The notes: generated by a model not told the origin, from the letters alone. DNA of 64,000 bases from Nannocystis sp. (GCA_016712315.1 JADJRG010000022.1:1107250-1171249), one strand, 5' to 3'; shown: positions 23,953-36,899, numbered from the stretch's first letter. A program made the numbers and translations.

Positions 23953-25326
23953 ATGCGACGCTACGACTACGATCTCTTGACCATCGGCGCCGGTTCGGGC
24001 GGCGTCCGCGCCTCACGCCTCGCCGGCGCCGCAGGCGCGAGGGTCGCCGTCGCCGAGGATCGCCAGCTCGGCGGCACCTGCGTCAACCTCGGCTGCATCC
24101 CCAAGAAGCTGCTCGTCTACGCCGCTCACCTCCGCGAAGACCTCGAGGACGCCGCCGGCTACGGCTGGAGCGTGCCCCCCGCGAGCTTCGACTGGCCCGC
24201 CCTGATCGCCAACAAAGACCGCGAGCTCGCCCGCCTCGCGTTGATCTACGGCCGCCTGCTCGGCGACGCCGGCGTCGACGTCATCGACGGCCGCGCCCGC
24301 GTGGTCGACCCCCACACCGTCGAGGTCGCCGGCCGCTCGATCACCGCGGAGCGGATCTTGATCGCCACCGGCGGCTGGCCCGACCTGCCCGACCTACCCG
24401 GCGTCGAGCTCGCGATCACCTCCAACGAGGCCTTCCACCTCAAGACCCTGCCGCGGCGGGTCGCCGTCGTCGGCGCCGGCTACATCGGCGTCGAGTTCGC
24501 CGGGATCTTCCACGGCCTCGGCGCCCGCACCACCCTGCTCGGCCGCGGCCGCGGCCTGCTGCGCGGCTTCGACGACGATCTGCGCGTCTTCCTCGCCGAG
24601 CAGCTCGCCGAAAAGGGCCTCGACCTGCGCTTTCACGCGCCCGTCCGCGCGATCGAGCGCCTCGGCGACGACCTGCGCGTCGACTACGGCGACGGCCAGC
24701 ACCTGCTCGTCGACGCCGTCCTGCTCGCCACCGGCCGCCGCCCCAACACCGCCGGGCTCGGGCTGACCGAGGCCGGCGTCGCCCTCACCGAGCGCGGCGC
24801 CGTCGTCGTCGACGATCATTTCTGCTCCAGCGTACCCAGCATCTTCGCGATCGGCGACGTCACCGATCAGCTCGCCCTCACCCCCGTCGCGATCGTGCAC
24901 GGCGCCGCCTTCGCCCAGCGCCACTTCGGCGCCCCGGCCGCCCCGCTCCCCGATCTCACGCTCGCCCCCACCGCCGTCTTCTCGCAGCCTCCCCTCGCCG
25001 CCGTCGGCCTCAGCGAGCACGACGCGAGGCGCCAATACGGCGCCGTCCACGTCTACCAGAGCGCCTTTCGCCCCTTAAAAAACACCCTCTCGGGTCGCCG
25101 CGAGCGCACCTTCATGAAGCTCATCGTCGACCCGGTCAGCGACCGCGTGCTCGGCGTGCACATGGTCGGCGTCGACGCCCCTGAGATCATCCAGTCGCTC
25201 GCCGTCGCCCTCCGCTGCGGCGCCACCAAGGCCCAATTCGACGGCACCCTCGCCCTCCACCCCACCGCCGCCGAAGAGTTCGTGACCATGCGTCACCGTC
25301 GCGCCCCCACCGACGCCGATCGCTGA
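23953..25326 (+). CDS. gor: Glutathione-disulfide reductase (class I pyridine nucleotide-disulfide oxidoreductase)
   Basis: 457 residues. The FAD site is TIGAGSGGVRASR, the redox-active disulfide GGTCVNLGCIPKKLLVYAAH, the NAD(P) site VVGAGYIGVEFAGIF followed by GRGRGLLRGFDDD, where the arginines favour NADPH, and the C-terminal active-site His-Glu is in LHPTAAEEF. The KKLLVY version of the disulfide motif is that of glutathione reductase rather than dihydrolipoamide dehydrogenase. It probably works with the upstream peroxidase in thiol and peroxide defence. It converges on the next gene with 16 bp between stops and no clear terminator. Confidence 0.9.
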   Translation: MRRYDYDLLTIGAGSGGVRASRLAGAAGARVAVAEDRQLGGTCVNLGCIPKKLLVYAAHLREDLEDAAGYGWSVPPASFDWPALIANKDRELARLALIYGRLLGDAGVDVIDGRARVVDPHTVEVAGRSITAERILIATGGWPDLPDLPGVELAITSNEAFHLKTLPRRVAVVGAGYIGVEFAGIFHGLGARTTLLGRGRGLLRGFDDDLRVFLAEQLAEKGLDLRFHAPVRAIERLGDDLRVDYGDGQHLLVDAVLLATGRRPNTAGLGLTEAGVALTERGAVVVDDHFCSSVPSIFAIGDVTDQLALTPVAIVHGAAFAQRHFGAPAAPLPDLTLAPTAVFSQPPLAAVGLSEHDARRQYGAVHVYQSAFRPLKNTLSGRRERTFMKLIVDPVSDRVLGVHMVGVDAPEIIQSLAVALRCGATKAQFDGTLALHPTAAEEFVTMRHRRAPTDADR

Positions 25327-25342
25327 GCCGTCGACGCGTCGC

Positions 25343-27490
25343 TCAGGGATCCAGCCCGACGCCCGCCGTCTCACACAGCGCCCGCATCACCGCCTGCGAT
25401 CCCGCCGGCAAGTGGCGGTAGCTCCAACGAGCCATATCCACGTCCCCGAGCCGACACGCGCTGCGCCCCATCACCTCCAGCGCCCCCGTCGTCCGCGCCC
25501 GCTCGTAGCTCTCGCTCGCCAGCCGGAACGCCGCCTTCATATCGCCGGACTGCTCGGAGATCTTCGCCTGCTGCAACAGCTCCTCCGCGATCTTCGCCTC
25601 AGCCGACAGCGGCGCGATCGCGGGGCGCGGCGGCTCGTTCACCGGCGGCGCGCTCACCTGCCCGGAGGCCGGGCCTGGCAGCCTGATCACCCCGCTGACG
25701 AACAGCCCGATCACGACCACCGCCGCCAAGAGCGAGCTCCACAGCAGCGCGCCCTTCACCGCCCCGCCCGCGCCCGGCCCCGCCTGCGCCGCCGCGCTAC
25801 CAGCCCCTTGGGACCTGTCCAAAGAACCAGCCTGAACAGGCGCCGCGCCGAGCCGCGGCTCGACCCTCGCGCCCGCGCCTGAGCCGGCTGCGGCCGGCGG
25901 CGCCGCCTGCGGGCGCGCGACCGCGCTCGCCGACGCCCCAGCGTTCACCCTACGCGTCGCCGCGTCGGTCTCCGGCCCCTCGAGCTCCGCCGACGAGCGC
26001 CCCGCGGGCCGCCCCTCCGCCCTCACGCCCTCCGCCGCCGCCGGCTCGCCCAGCTCCACCGACGAGCGCCCCCGCCGGATCGTCGACGACCCGCCCGGCT
26101 CGACGCGTCGACGCAGCCCCGAGCCCGCCGCCCCGCCGTCCTCCGGCACCAAGAGGGGCCTGCGGGTGATCACCGTGTCCGCCGTGCGTCGCGGCTTGTC
26201 CGCCCCATCGCTCGCGCGCGGCCCGACGTCGTGGGCTCGCAGCGCCGTCGCGCTCCGCTCCGCCTCCGCCTCACGCGCCGCCTCGACCGCCTCCGCCGCC
26301 GCCTCCTCCAGCGGGCTCAGCGCGCGCTCCACCGCCGCCGGCGCCGCGACCTGAGCCTTCGGCGCTGCGGCGGGTGGAGGCGCCGCGGGCGGCGGCGGCG
26401 GGCTCGGCCGCTCCACCACCTGCGGCTGCGCGCCCCCACCGCTCGCCCCCACCGCCATCGGCCCTGAGCGCTCCGAAGGCCACCGCTCTTGCCCGCTAGG
26501 GTCGCGCACCACCATGCCCGAGCGCACCTGTCGCCCCGAGCGTGTCAGCGTCGCGCTGCCTCTTGGGACAGCATCCTCCGCGGCGCTCGCCGCCGCCGGC
26601 CCCGTCGACGCCCGCGTCAGCGCCTCCACCAGCGCCCCGAGCCCTTGAAAGCGCTCCTCCGGCTTCTTCGCCAGCGCCCGCCCGATCACCGCCTCCACCC
26701 GCGGCGGCACCCAGCCGCGCGGCACCAGCTCGCGCAGCGGCGGCGGCGGGCTCATCAAGTGCATCGCCTCCAGCCGGGCCACGTTCGGGTCATCGAACGG
26801 CAGCCGCCCGCTCAGCAGCTCGTACATGATCACCCCGACCGCGTACACATCGGCGCGCAGATCCACCTTCTCGCCCGCGCTCAGCTCTGGCGCCCCGTAG
26901 CGGGCCAAGCTGCGCACGTGCTCCCCGCCCTCGCGCCACATCCGGCGCACCACCACCTCATCGATCCCCGAGTTGATGATCTTGATCGTCGCCTCGCTGC
27001 CCTCGCCGCGCATCGCGTAGCAGTTGCTCGCCTGCAAGGTGCCCAGCGCCGGCGCCTGCCCCAGCGCGATCATCTCGCCGTGGTACGCCCCGATCACCTC
27101 CGCGATCCGGATCAGCGGCGTCTTCGCCTGCGCCCAGCTGAGGCGGCCGCGCCGCGCCAGCAGCCCCGCCAAGCTCTCGCCGCCGACCAGCGGCATCACC
27201 ACATACAAGTCGTCGTTCGCGAGCGAGCCCACGTCGGTGATGTCGACGATCGAGTCCAGCGCTGAACCTGGCGCTCGGGGCAGCCGCATATTTCGCTGGA
27301 GGCGCGCCTGCAAGAACGCGATCGTCCGCTCCTCGAACGACAGCTCCGGGATGAGCACCTTGACGATCACCCGCCCCCGCGTCGCCGCGTCTTCGGCCAG
27401 GTACACCGCCCCCGTCGTGCCGTCCGCCAGGTGACGCAGCACGCGGTAGCGGTTGGCCAAGCGCTGGCCGACGACGGTAGGCGCGACCAT
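25343..27490 (-). CDS. Membrane-anchored Ser/Thr kinase-like protein, predicted pseudokinase
   Basis: 715 residues from ATG 27490. Residues about 10-290 follow the Hanks kinase fold: a changed glycine loop (LADGTTGAVYLAED), Lys in VIVKVL, and the C-lobe YGAPELSAGEKVDLRADVYAVGVIMYELLSGRLPF. However, the catalytic loop HRDxKPEN is replaced by ALGTLQASNCY and DFG by INSGID, so both catalytic aspartates are lost. A long Ala/Pro-rich linker with S/T-R-R patches follows, then one transmembrane helix (about 585-610) and a C-terminal TPR-like helical tail in the periplasm (AEELLQQAKISEQSGDMKAAFRLA). It is probably a scaffold or an allosteric partner of the kinase encoded at 28.9-32.8 kb. Confidence 0.88.
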   Translation of the reverse strand: MVAPTVVGQRLANRYRVLRHLADGTTGAVYLAEDAATRGRVIVKVLIPELSFEERTIAFLQARLQRNMRLPRAPGSALDSIVDITDVGSLANDDLYVVMPLVGGESLAGLLARRGRLSWAQAKTPLIRIAEVIGAYHGEMIALGQAPALGTLQASNCYAMRGEGSEATIKIINSGIDEVVVRRMWREGGEHVRSLARYGAPELSAGEKVDLRADVYAVGVIMYELLSGRLPFDDPNVARLEAMHLMSPPPPLRELVPRGWVPPRVEAVIGRALAKKPEERFQGLGALVEALTRASTGPAAASAAEDAVPRGSATLTRSGRQVRSGMVVRDPSGQERWPSERSGPMAVGASGGGAQPQVVERPSPPPPPAAPPPAAAPKAQVAAPAAVERALSPLEEAAAEAVEAAREAEAERSATALRAHDVGPRASDGADKPRRTADTVITRRPLLVPEDGGAAGSGLRRRVEPGGSSTIRRGRSSVELGEPAAAEGVRAEGRPAGRSSAELEGPETDAATRRVNAGASASAVARPQAAPPAAAGSGAGARVEPRLGAAPVQAGSLDRSQGAGSAAAQAGPGAGGAVKGALLWSSLLAAVVVIGLFVSGVIRLPGPASGQVSAPPVNEPPRPAIAPLSAEAKIAEELLQQAKISEQSGDMKAAFRLASESYERARTTGALEVMGRSACRLGDVDMARWSYRHLPAGSQAVMRALCETAGVGLDP

Positions 27491-27582
27491 CGGCCGCCAG
27501 GATACCCGCACTCGGCCCGCGAGCCTACGCGCCAAAACGAGCCCGATCCGCGCACGAGCGCGCCAATTCCCCCGAACGACGC

Positions 27583-27622
27583 AAAAAACCGAGGGCCCGG
27601 CGCGCGCGCGCTGAGCCCTCGG
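27583..27622 (-). terminator. Rho-independent terminator of the ADYC lipoprotein gene
   Basis: Read on the minus strand, CCGAGGGC pairs with GCCCTCGG (27615-27622 and 27589-27596) around a GC-rich loop and is followed by TTTTTT (27588-27583). Confidence 0.8.
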
Positions 27623-27643
27623 TCGAAGCCGAACCGTCCGCCG

Positions 27644-28669
27644 CTACAGCGAGGTCGGGACGTTCCGGATCGCGATCAACGCGGTCGGGTAGTCGTCGAA
27701 GAGATCGCCGTCGTTGTCCGCGTCGACGCAGCCGTCGCTGCTCAAGCTCTTCCCCTTCAACGCCGCCTTCGAGATGATCTGCGCGCGCGTGAAGTTGGTC
27801 TTACGCGGCGTGCTGATGCACACCACGCCGTTCTCGTTGTACAGCGCCTCGACGCCCCATGAGGTGCCCGGCACCTGCATACCCAGGCGATCATAGATGT
27901 CGATCGCCGTGCCATTCGAGGTGTGCGGCCCCCCATCACCGACGTAGTCGGCCCGCTTCGCCCGCGTGCACGCTTGGTGATAGGCGCTCAGCGAGTGGCC
28001 GTTGAAGGTCGCCCCGGGCACATACCCCCAGCCCGCGCAGTCGCCCAGCGCCGCGCCCAGGCACGCCCACGTCGACGCGTCGCTGCTCGACGAGATCTTG
28101 TCCCCCGTCGCGACGTCCCAGTCGCCCTGGAGCGACACCGCCGGCGCGTTGTTCTCGCACACATTCACCCAGCTACCGCTCGGCAGCTCCCGCTGCTCGA
28201 TCAAAAGCCCATCCACCGACACGCCGCTGGGCGTGGCGATCGGCGAGACGCTGGTCAACCGGAACTCGACTGGCGTGAGCACCCCATCGACCAGGATGTC
28301 GGCATCGAGCACAGCCCCTTCGAGGTCGGGCCCGACCTTCTCCTGCCCCTGTTGGGTCAGCGCACGGATCTGATTCCCGATCATCGACGGGTCGACCAGA
28401 TCCTCACCGTTCCAGCGCACCCCGTTCCAGCGCACGCCGTTCCAGCGCACCCCGTTCCAGCGCACCCCGTTCCAGCGCACCCCGTTCCAGCGCACCCCGT
28501 TGTTCTCCACCCCGTTGTCCTGGATGTTTCGCCAGCTGATCCGCCCCTCTTCGTCGAGGAAGTCGGTCATGCTGCTCCCGTCCTCCGCGATGCCGTGTAG
28601 ATCCGGATCACAGCCGAAGAGCAGCGTCGTCCCCACGAGCGCCACCAGACTCTTAATTTGATGCATCAT
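27644..28669 (-). CDS. ADYC-domain lipoprotein with NGVRW pentapeptide repeats
   Basis: 341 residues from the ATG pair at 28669/28666. Lipoprotein signal MMHQIKSLVALVGTTLLFGC. Residues about 54-87 hold six exact NGVRW units encoded by 15-bp DNA repeats, introduced by NGVEN. The rest is a Cys-containing globular part with ACTRAKRADYVGDGGPHT, which matches the ADYC-type motif (here ADYV), ending in CVDADNDGDLFDDYP. It is presumably on the outer membrane; the function is unknown. It lies between the pseudokinase and the kinase-nSTAND-FGE gene on the same strand, with an 11-bp tandem array in its upstream region. A longer start at 28765 would translate part of that array and is less likely. Confidence 0.85.
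   Translation of the reverse strand: MMHQIKSLVALVGTTLLFGCDPDLHGIAEDGSSMTDFLDEEGRISWRNIQDNGVENNGVRWNGVRWNGVRWNGVRWNGVRWNGVRWNGEDLVDPSMIGNQIRALTQQGQEKVGPDLEGAVLDADILVDGVLTPVEFRLTSVSPIATPSGVSVDGLLIEQRELPSGSWVNVCENNAPAVSLQGDWDVATGDKISSSSDASTWACLGAALGDCAGWGYVPGATFNGHSLSAYHQACTRAKRADYVGDGGPHTSNGTAIDIYDRLGMQVPGTSWGVEALYNENGVVCISTPRKTNFTRAQIISKAALKGKSLSSDGCVDADNDGDLFDDYPTALIAIRNVPTSL
28408..28512 (-). repeat. 15-bp in-frame tandem repeat encoding NGVRW
   Basis: Six copies of a 15-bp unit (plus strand CCGTTCCAGCGCACC, units starting at 28408, 28423, 28438, 28453, 28468 and 28483), then a diverged copy. The unit length is a multiple of three, so copy number can change without breaking the frame. Confidence 0.95.
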
Positions 28670-28747
28670 GCCGTCATCTCCCCGAGGCCAACCTATCACA
28701 ATCGTGGTGTAGGTGAGGTGAAGGAATTTCTTGAGATATGAGCAAGG

Positions 28748-28835
28748 CGCCCACTCATCGCCCACTCATCGCCCACGCACCGCCCACGCACCGCCCACGA
28801 ACCGCCCGCTCGCCGCCCGCTTACCACCCGCTTAC
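28748..28835. repeat. 11-bp minisatellite, eight units
   Basis: Eight head-to-tail 11-bp units: CGCCCACTCAT twice, CGCCCACGCAC twice, CGCCCACGAAC, CGCCCGCTCGC, CGCCCGCTTAC, CACCCGCTTAC. The array fills most of the gap between the ADYC gene and the kinase-nSTAND-FGE gene. The unit is close to one helical turn. Confidence 0.95.
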
Positions 28836-28854
28836 AGCGGACCCGCTCCGCCCG

Positions 28855-32820
<3,966 letters not shown>

Positions 32821-33028
32821 AATTCTTCAAATCCAATACCACAGGACCCCTCACGCTGAGCCGCGCATTCGCTGACCCATCGGGCCTCTCGCGCGCAGAA
32901 CTCTGCCCGCGTCCTCAGCCCGAAATCGCCCGCGGCATCGCCCTGGACGCCCGCCCAGCGCCCGCGAGATCACCAGCGCACCCCGAAGCGCGCGCGAACG
33001 TGCAGCTACAAGCACCGAGCGCCGCGCC

Positions 33029-35302
33029 TCAGCGGCCGCTCACCGTCGCGAGCGCCTCTGCCAGCGCCTCGGGGCGGATCGGCTTGGCGATCACGGCGTC
33101 GAAGCCGCCCTCCAAGTAGCCCTGGACCTGCTGGTGCATCGCGTTCGCCGTGACCGCGATCGCCGGGGCCGGTCGTCGCCCGCTCGCCAGCTCCCGCGCC
33201 CGGATCACCTGCAGCGCCTCGAGGCCGTCCATATCGGGCATGGAGATGTCCAGCAGCAGCGCGTCGTAGCCGCCCTCCAGAGCGCGCTCGACCGCGGCGC
33301 GGCCGTCGTTCACCATCCTCGTCGTCACGCCGAGCTTCTCGAGCATCGCCCGCAGGACGATCCGGTTGATCTCGTTGTCGTCCACCGCCAGCACCCGCAT
33401 CCCCTTCAGCCGGAGATCCACCGCCAGCGGCGCGGCCACCGGCGCGCGCGTGAGCTCCGGCGCCCCCATCAGCGGCACCTCCACGCGCACGCACGTGCCC
33501 ACGCCGACGCGGCTCTCGATCGCGATCGTACCGCCCATCAGGAGCACCAAGCGGCGCACGATCGACATCCCCAGGCCGGTCCCGCCGAAGCGCCGCGTCA
33601 CCGAGCTGTCGGCCTGCTCGAACTCCTCGAACACCCTCGCCACCTGCGCCTCGGTCATCCCGATCCCCGTGTCTTGCACCTCGATCCGCAGCGGCCGGCC
33701 CGCGTCGCAGCGCAGCGTCACCGTCACCGAGCCGCGCTCCGTGAACTTGATCGCGTTGCTCAGCAGGTTGTGCAGGATCTGCAAGAGTCGGTGCGGATCA
33801 CCGAGCCGCGGCCGCTCCGCGCCGAGCGTCGTCAACACCGAGAGCGACAGGTTCTTCTCCGCCGCCTTCAGGCTGTGCACCGACTCCACCTTCCGGGCCA
33901 GCTCGAGCGGCGTGAACGGCACCGACTCCAGCTCCAGCTTGCCCGCCTCGATCTTCGACATATCGAGCAGGTCGTTGATGATATTCAGCACCACCGATCC
34001 CGACTCGCGGATCACCGCCAGCATCTGCTTGTGCCCCGGGTCGGAGAGCGAGTGATCGAGCACCTCGGCCATGCCGATCACCCCGTTCATCGGCGTCCGG
34101 ATCTCGTGGCTCATATTCGCCAAGAACGCCGACTTCGCGCGGCTCGCCTGCTCCGCCCGCTCCAGGGCCGCCCGCAGCGCCTCTTCGGCGAGCCGGCGGT
34201 CGGTGATGTCGCGCGCCAGCATCACGTACTCCGCCAGCCCTGGCCCCGCCGCCTGCCTGCGCCGCACCGACAGCTCGAACCACCGCGGCCCCGCCTCGAG
34301 GTCCAGGCGGTATTGTTGGCCGGTCGAGCGCCCGTTCTCGGCCGCCTCACGCATCGCCGCGCGGCCGACCGCCGCCACCGTCGGCGGCACCGCCTCCTCG
34401 AGCATCAGCCCCAGGAACACCTCCGGAGGCGCCGCGAGCAGCTCCGTCGAGCCTGAGTGCCAGCCGACGAAGCGCCCCTCCGCGTCGAGCTCGAGCAGCA
34501 CGTCTGGGATCGCGTCGAGCGTCGCCTGCAAGCGGTTGCGCGCGGCGAGCAGCGCCTCATCCGCCCCTCGGCGCGCCGTCACGTCTTGAAACGTCCCGAA
34601 GGCGCGCACCACCTTGCCGCCCCGCAGCTCCGCCGCCGCGGTCATACGCACCCACAGCGCCCGCCCCTTCGCTGTCACGAACGGCAGCTCGAGATCGAAG
34701 GGCTCCCCGCGCGCCAGCAGCTCCGCCAGCGCCGACCGGAGCTGCTCCTGCGCCGCGGGCGCGAAGAAGCGCAGCGTATCCTCGATCTGCGGCCACATCG
34801 TCGACGCGTCGGTCTCATGGATCGCGTGGGTCACCGACGACCAGAACACCTCACCTGTGTCGAGGTCCAGCTCCCAGCTGCCGACCCCGCTCACCGCCTC
34901 GATCTCCGCCTGCAACATCGACTGGCGGCTCGCCTCGGTGACATCGCGGACCGTCGCGAAGATCAGCCCCTCCTCGAGCCGCACCACCGCGCACCACTCC
35001 AAGCGCCGGTAGCTGCCCGTCTTGTGGCGGTAGCGGTTGGTGAAGCGCAGCACCGTCTCACCGCGCCCGAGCGCGCTCGCGGCCGCGATCGTCGCCGGCA
35101 CGTCGTCCGGGTGCACCAGCTCGAGGTAGGGCCGCGCCTGCAGCTCCGCGGGCGTCCACCCGAGCGCCCGCTCCCACGCCGGGTTGACCACCCGGATGTA
35201 GCCCGCGGTGTCAGCGATACACAGCAGGTCGACCGCCAGCTCAAAGAAGCGCTCGAACGAGGGGCGCGGCCGAGGCTCTGTCCGTTCCGTTGGGCGCACC
35301 AT
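33029..35302 (-). CDS. Hybrid sensor histidine kinase with three PAS domains and C-terminal receiver
   Basis: 757 residues, no membrane segment, so cytoplasmic. Three PAS domains span about 15-385 (first: FFELAVDLLCIADTAGYIRVVN; each followed by a PAC-like strand). HisKA has the phospho-His in NMSHEIRTPMNGVIGM (about 400), and the HATPase domain has NAIKFT, DTGIGM and GTGLGMSIV. The receiver (about 645-757) has DDNE, Asp in LLLDISMPDMDG (about 686), Thr in AVTANA and Lys in IAKPI. Phosphorelay output must go through an unlinked Hpt or regulator; the receiver-kinase at 5.9 kb is one possible target in the same region. Start ATG at 35302. Confidence 0.93.
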   Translation of the reverse strand: MVRPTERTEPRPRPSFERFFELAVDLLCIADTAGYIRVVNPAWERALGWTPAELQARPYLELVHPDDVPATIAAASALGRGETVLRFTNRYRHKTGSYRRLEWCAVVRLEEGLIFATVRDVTEASRQSMLQAEIEAVSGVGSWELDLDTGEVFWSSVTHAIHETDASTMWPQIEDTLRFFAPAAQEQLRSALAELLARGEPFDLELPFVTAKGRALWVRMTAAAELRGGKVVRAFGTFQDVTARRGADEALLAARNRLQATLDAIPDVLLELDAEGRFVGWHSGSTELLAAPPEVFLGLMLEEAVPPTVAAVGRAAMREAAENGRSTGQQYRLDLEAGPRWFELSVRRRQAAGPGLAEYVMLARDITDRRLAEEALRAALERAEQASRAKSAFLANMSHEIRTPMNGVIGMAEVLDHSLSDPGHKQMLAVIRESGSVVLNIINDLLDMSKIEAGKLELESVPFTPLELARKVESVHSLKAAEKNLSLSVLTTLGAERPRLGDPHRLLQILHNLLSNAIKFTERGSVTVTLRCDAGRPLRIEVQDTGIGMTEAQVARVFEEFEQADSSVTRRFGGTGLGMSIVRRLVLLMGGTIAIESRVGVGTCVRVEVPLMGAPELTRAPVAAPLAVDLRLKGMRVLAVDDNEINRIVLRAMLEKLGVTTRMVNDGRAAVERALEGGYDALLLDISMPDMDGLEALQVIRARELASGRRPAPAIAVTANAMHQQVQGYLEGGFDAVIAKPIRPEALAEALATVSGR

Positions 35303-35439
35303 CGCGGGCTCGACCCTCAGTGTAGACCACGCCTCACCCGCCTCGCGCCATCAACGCCGCCCGCGAGCAAGAGGGCGCCGAGACCCCGCAAGTTTTACGC
35401 GCCGCCCCTGCTGGCCGCGTATGCCTTACTGGGGTCCGC

Positions 35440-35922
35440 ATGCACACCACGGACCTCACGAGCATCCCCACCGCCGCCGAGCTGATGAACCCAGCCGTGC
35501 ACGCCCTCTCCGCCGACGAGCAGCTCATCGACGCCGCCCAGAACATCCTCGCCCACGGCTACTCCTGCGCGCCCGTCGTCGAGGGGGAGCGCGTCGTCGG
35601 CGTGCTCTCCGAGCGCGACGCGATCCGCGAGTACGCCGCGGTCGCCTTCCACGGCGCGCGCGGCGGCGTCGTCCGCGACGCCATGAGCGAGGCGGTCACC
35701 GTCGCCCCGAGCGACGGCCTCTTTCAGCTCGTCGATCACTTCACCCAGCGCGACGTCCGCCGCGTCTTCGTCATCGCCGAGGACGGCCGCTTGCTCGGCC
35801 TCATCACCCGCAGCGACGTCCTGCGCCGCCTCGAGGCGATGCGCGCCGAGCGCGAGCGCGCCCCTCACGCCTCAACCTACGACACGATCGCCGCCCAGCA
35901 CGCCCGGGACATGACCGAATAG
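35440..35922 (+). CDS. Paired CBS-domain protein
   Basis: 160 residues forming one Bateman module: AAELMNPAVHALSADEQLIDAAQNILAHG...CAPVVEGERVVGVLSERD and MSEAVTVAPSDGLFQLVDHFTQRDVRRVFVIAEDGRLLGLITRSDVLRRLE. Such stand-alone modules bind adenine nucleotides and sense energy state or act as regulators of another protein. No effector domain is attached and the neighbours do not identify the partner. ATG at 35440. Confidence 0.9.
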   Translation: MHTTDLTSIPTAAELMNPAVHALSADEQLIDAAQNILAHGYSCAPVVEGERVVGVLSERDAIREYAAVAFHGARGGVVRDAMSEAVTVAPSDGLFQLVDHFTQRDVRRVFVIAEDGRLLGLITRSDVLRRLEAMRAERERAPHASTYDTIAAQHARDMTE

Positions 35923-35959
35923 CCATGTCTCTTCAGCCATGGCCGTCCAGCCAGCGGCC

Positions 35960-36784
35960 TCACGCGACCGCCTGGCCGACGCTCGCCAGGTAGTCGCGCG
36001 CCATCGCCAGGTTGTTGTTCTGCCACGGGTGGAAGCTCGGCCGCAGGTACTCGCGGATCCCCCGCCCGAAGACCCGCCGCGCGACCGGGTAGCGGCGCTG
36101 CATCGCCACGAACTGGCGCAGCCCCTCGCGCAGGCTCAGATCTGGCTCTTGGCGCAGCAGCATCGCCGTGCCCAGCGCCCAGAACCCGAGCAGCGTGATC
36201 GTCGCCATCACCATGCCCGCGGCGCGCACGGAGTAGCGCGGATCCACCGCCTTCAGCACGTCGAAGGCGACCGCCTTGTGCTCGATCTCCTCCGCCGCGT
36301 GCCACGCCAGCAGCGCCCGCAGCGAGGGGTGGGCCTGCCCGATCAGCCCGTCGTTCAGCGCGTTCTCGGCCATCAACGCCGTATAGTGCTCGAGCGCGAC
36401 CGTCACGCTCAGCCCCATCTTCGCCCCGAAGAGCCGCTCCAGCCCCTTGTACGCGATCCGCTCGTAGAGGCGGAGGAAGCCCTGGATCTCGATCCCTTGC
36501 GCCTCCATCACCGCGAAGAAGCGCTCATGCTCGTGCGCGTGCCGCCCCTCTTGGCCGAAGAACCCCTTCACCTGCGCCCGCAGCGTCGGCTCCTCGATCT
36601 GCTCGAAGTAGTGGCGGACGCTGCGGACGAAGAAGCGCTCGCCCATCGGGAACACCAGGTTCAGCGCGTTCGCCATCGCCGTCGGCACCGCCAGCCCTGC
36701 CAGCCAATGGCGCGGGATCTCATCGAATCGAAAGTCCATCGTACGCGGGCGGATCGCCCCGAGATCAGCAGGTTCACGGCTCAT
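35960..36784 (-). CDS. Predicted metal-dependent hydrolase, ferritin-like (PF10118-type)
   Basis: 274 residues. Glu and His pairs on predicted helices (FGQEGRHAHEHERFF, TVALEHYTALMAE, WHAAEEIEHKAVAFDV) match the diiron-type metal ligands of this family of predicted hydrolases, and there is a hydrophobic segment at about 185-205 (RAAGMVMATITLLGFWALGTAML). The true reaction is not known for the family. It is divergent from a TetR regulator across 115 bp that contain a perfect palindrome, so regulation by that protein is likely. ATG at 36784. Confidence 0.85.
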   Translation of the reverse strand: MSREPADLGAIRPRTMDFRFDEIPRHWLAGLAVPTAMANALNLVFPMGERFFVRSVRHYFEQIEEPTLRAQVKGFFGQEGRHAHEHERFFAVMEAQGIEIQGFLRLYERIAYKGLERLFGAKMGLSVTVALEHYTALMAENALNDGLIGQAHPSLRALLAWHAAEEIEHKAVAFDVLKAVDPRYSVRAAGMVMATITLLGFWALGTAMLLRQEPDLSLREGLRQFVAMQRRYPVARRVFGRGIREYLRPSFHPWQNNNLAMARDYLASVGQAVA

Positions 36785-36815
36785 CGCGGCCTCCTCGAAG
36801 CCTCGACCCTACCAC

Positions 36816-36836
36816 CTATTGAACACCAGTCAATAG
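36816..36836. promoter_or_regulatory. Palindromic operator candidate for the divergent TetR regulator
   Basis: CTATTGA (36816-36822), 7-nt centre, TCAATAG (36830-36836), a perfect 7+7 inverted repeat and one of the few A/T-rich spots nearby. It is 31 bp upstream of the hydrolase start and 63 bp upstream of the tetR start, as expected for an operator acting on both. Confidence 0.65.
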
Positions 36837-36899
36837 CCTCAACACCCCACGGCTGCGCCGCAGGGGCGCCACGCGGGCCAACTCCGCTATGCTCGGCGC

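Noticed and set aside
28748..28835. Iteron-type replication origin
   Set aside because: 11-bp GC-rich units with no DnaA boxes, no A/T-rich melting region and no replication initiator gene nearby.
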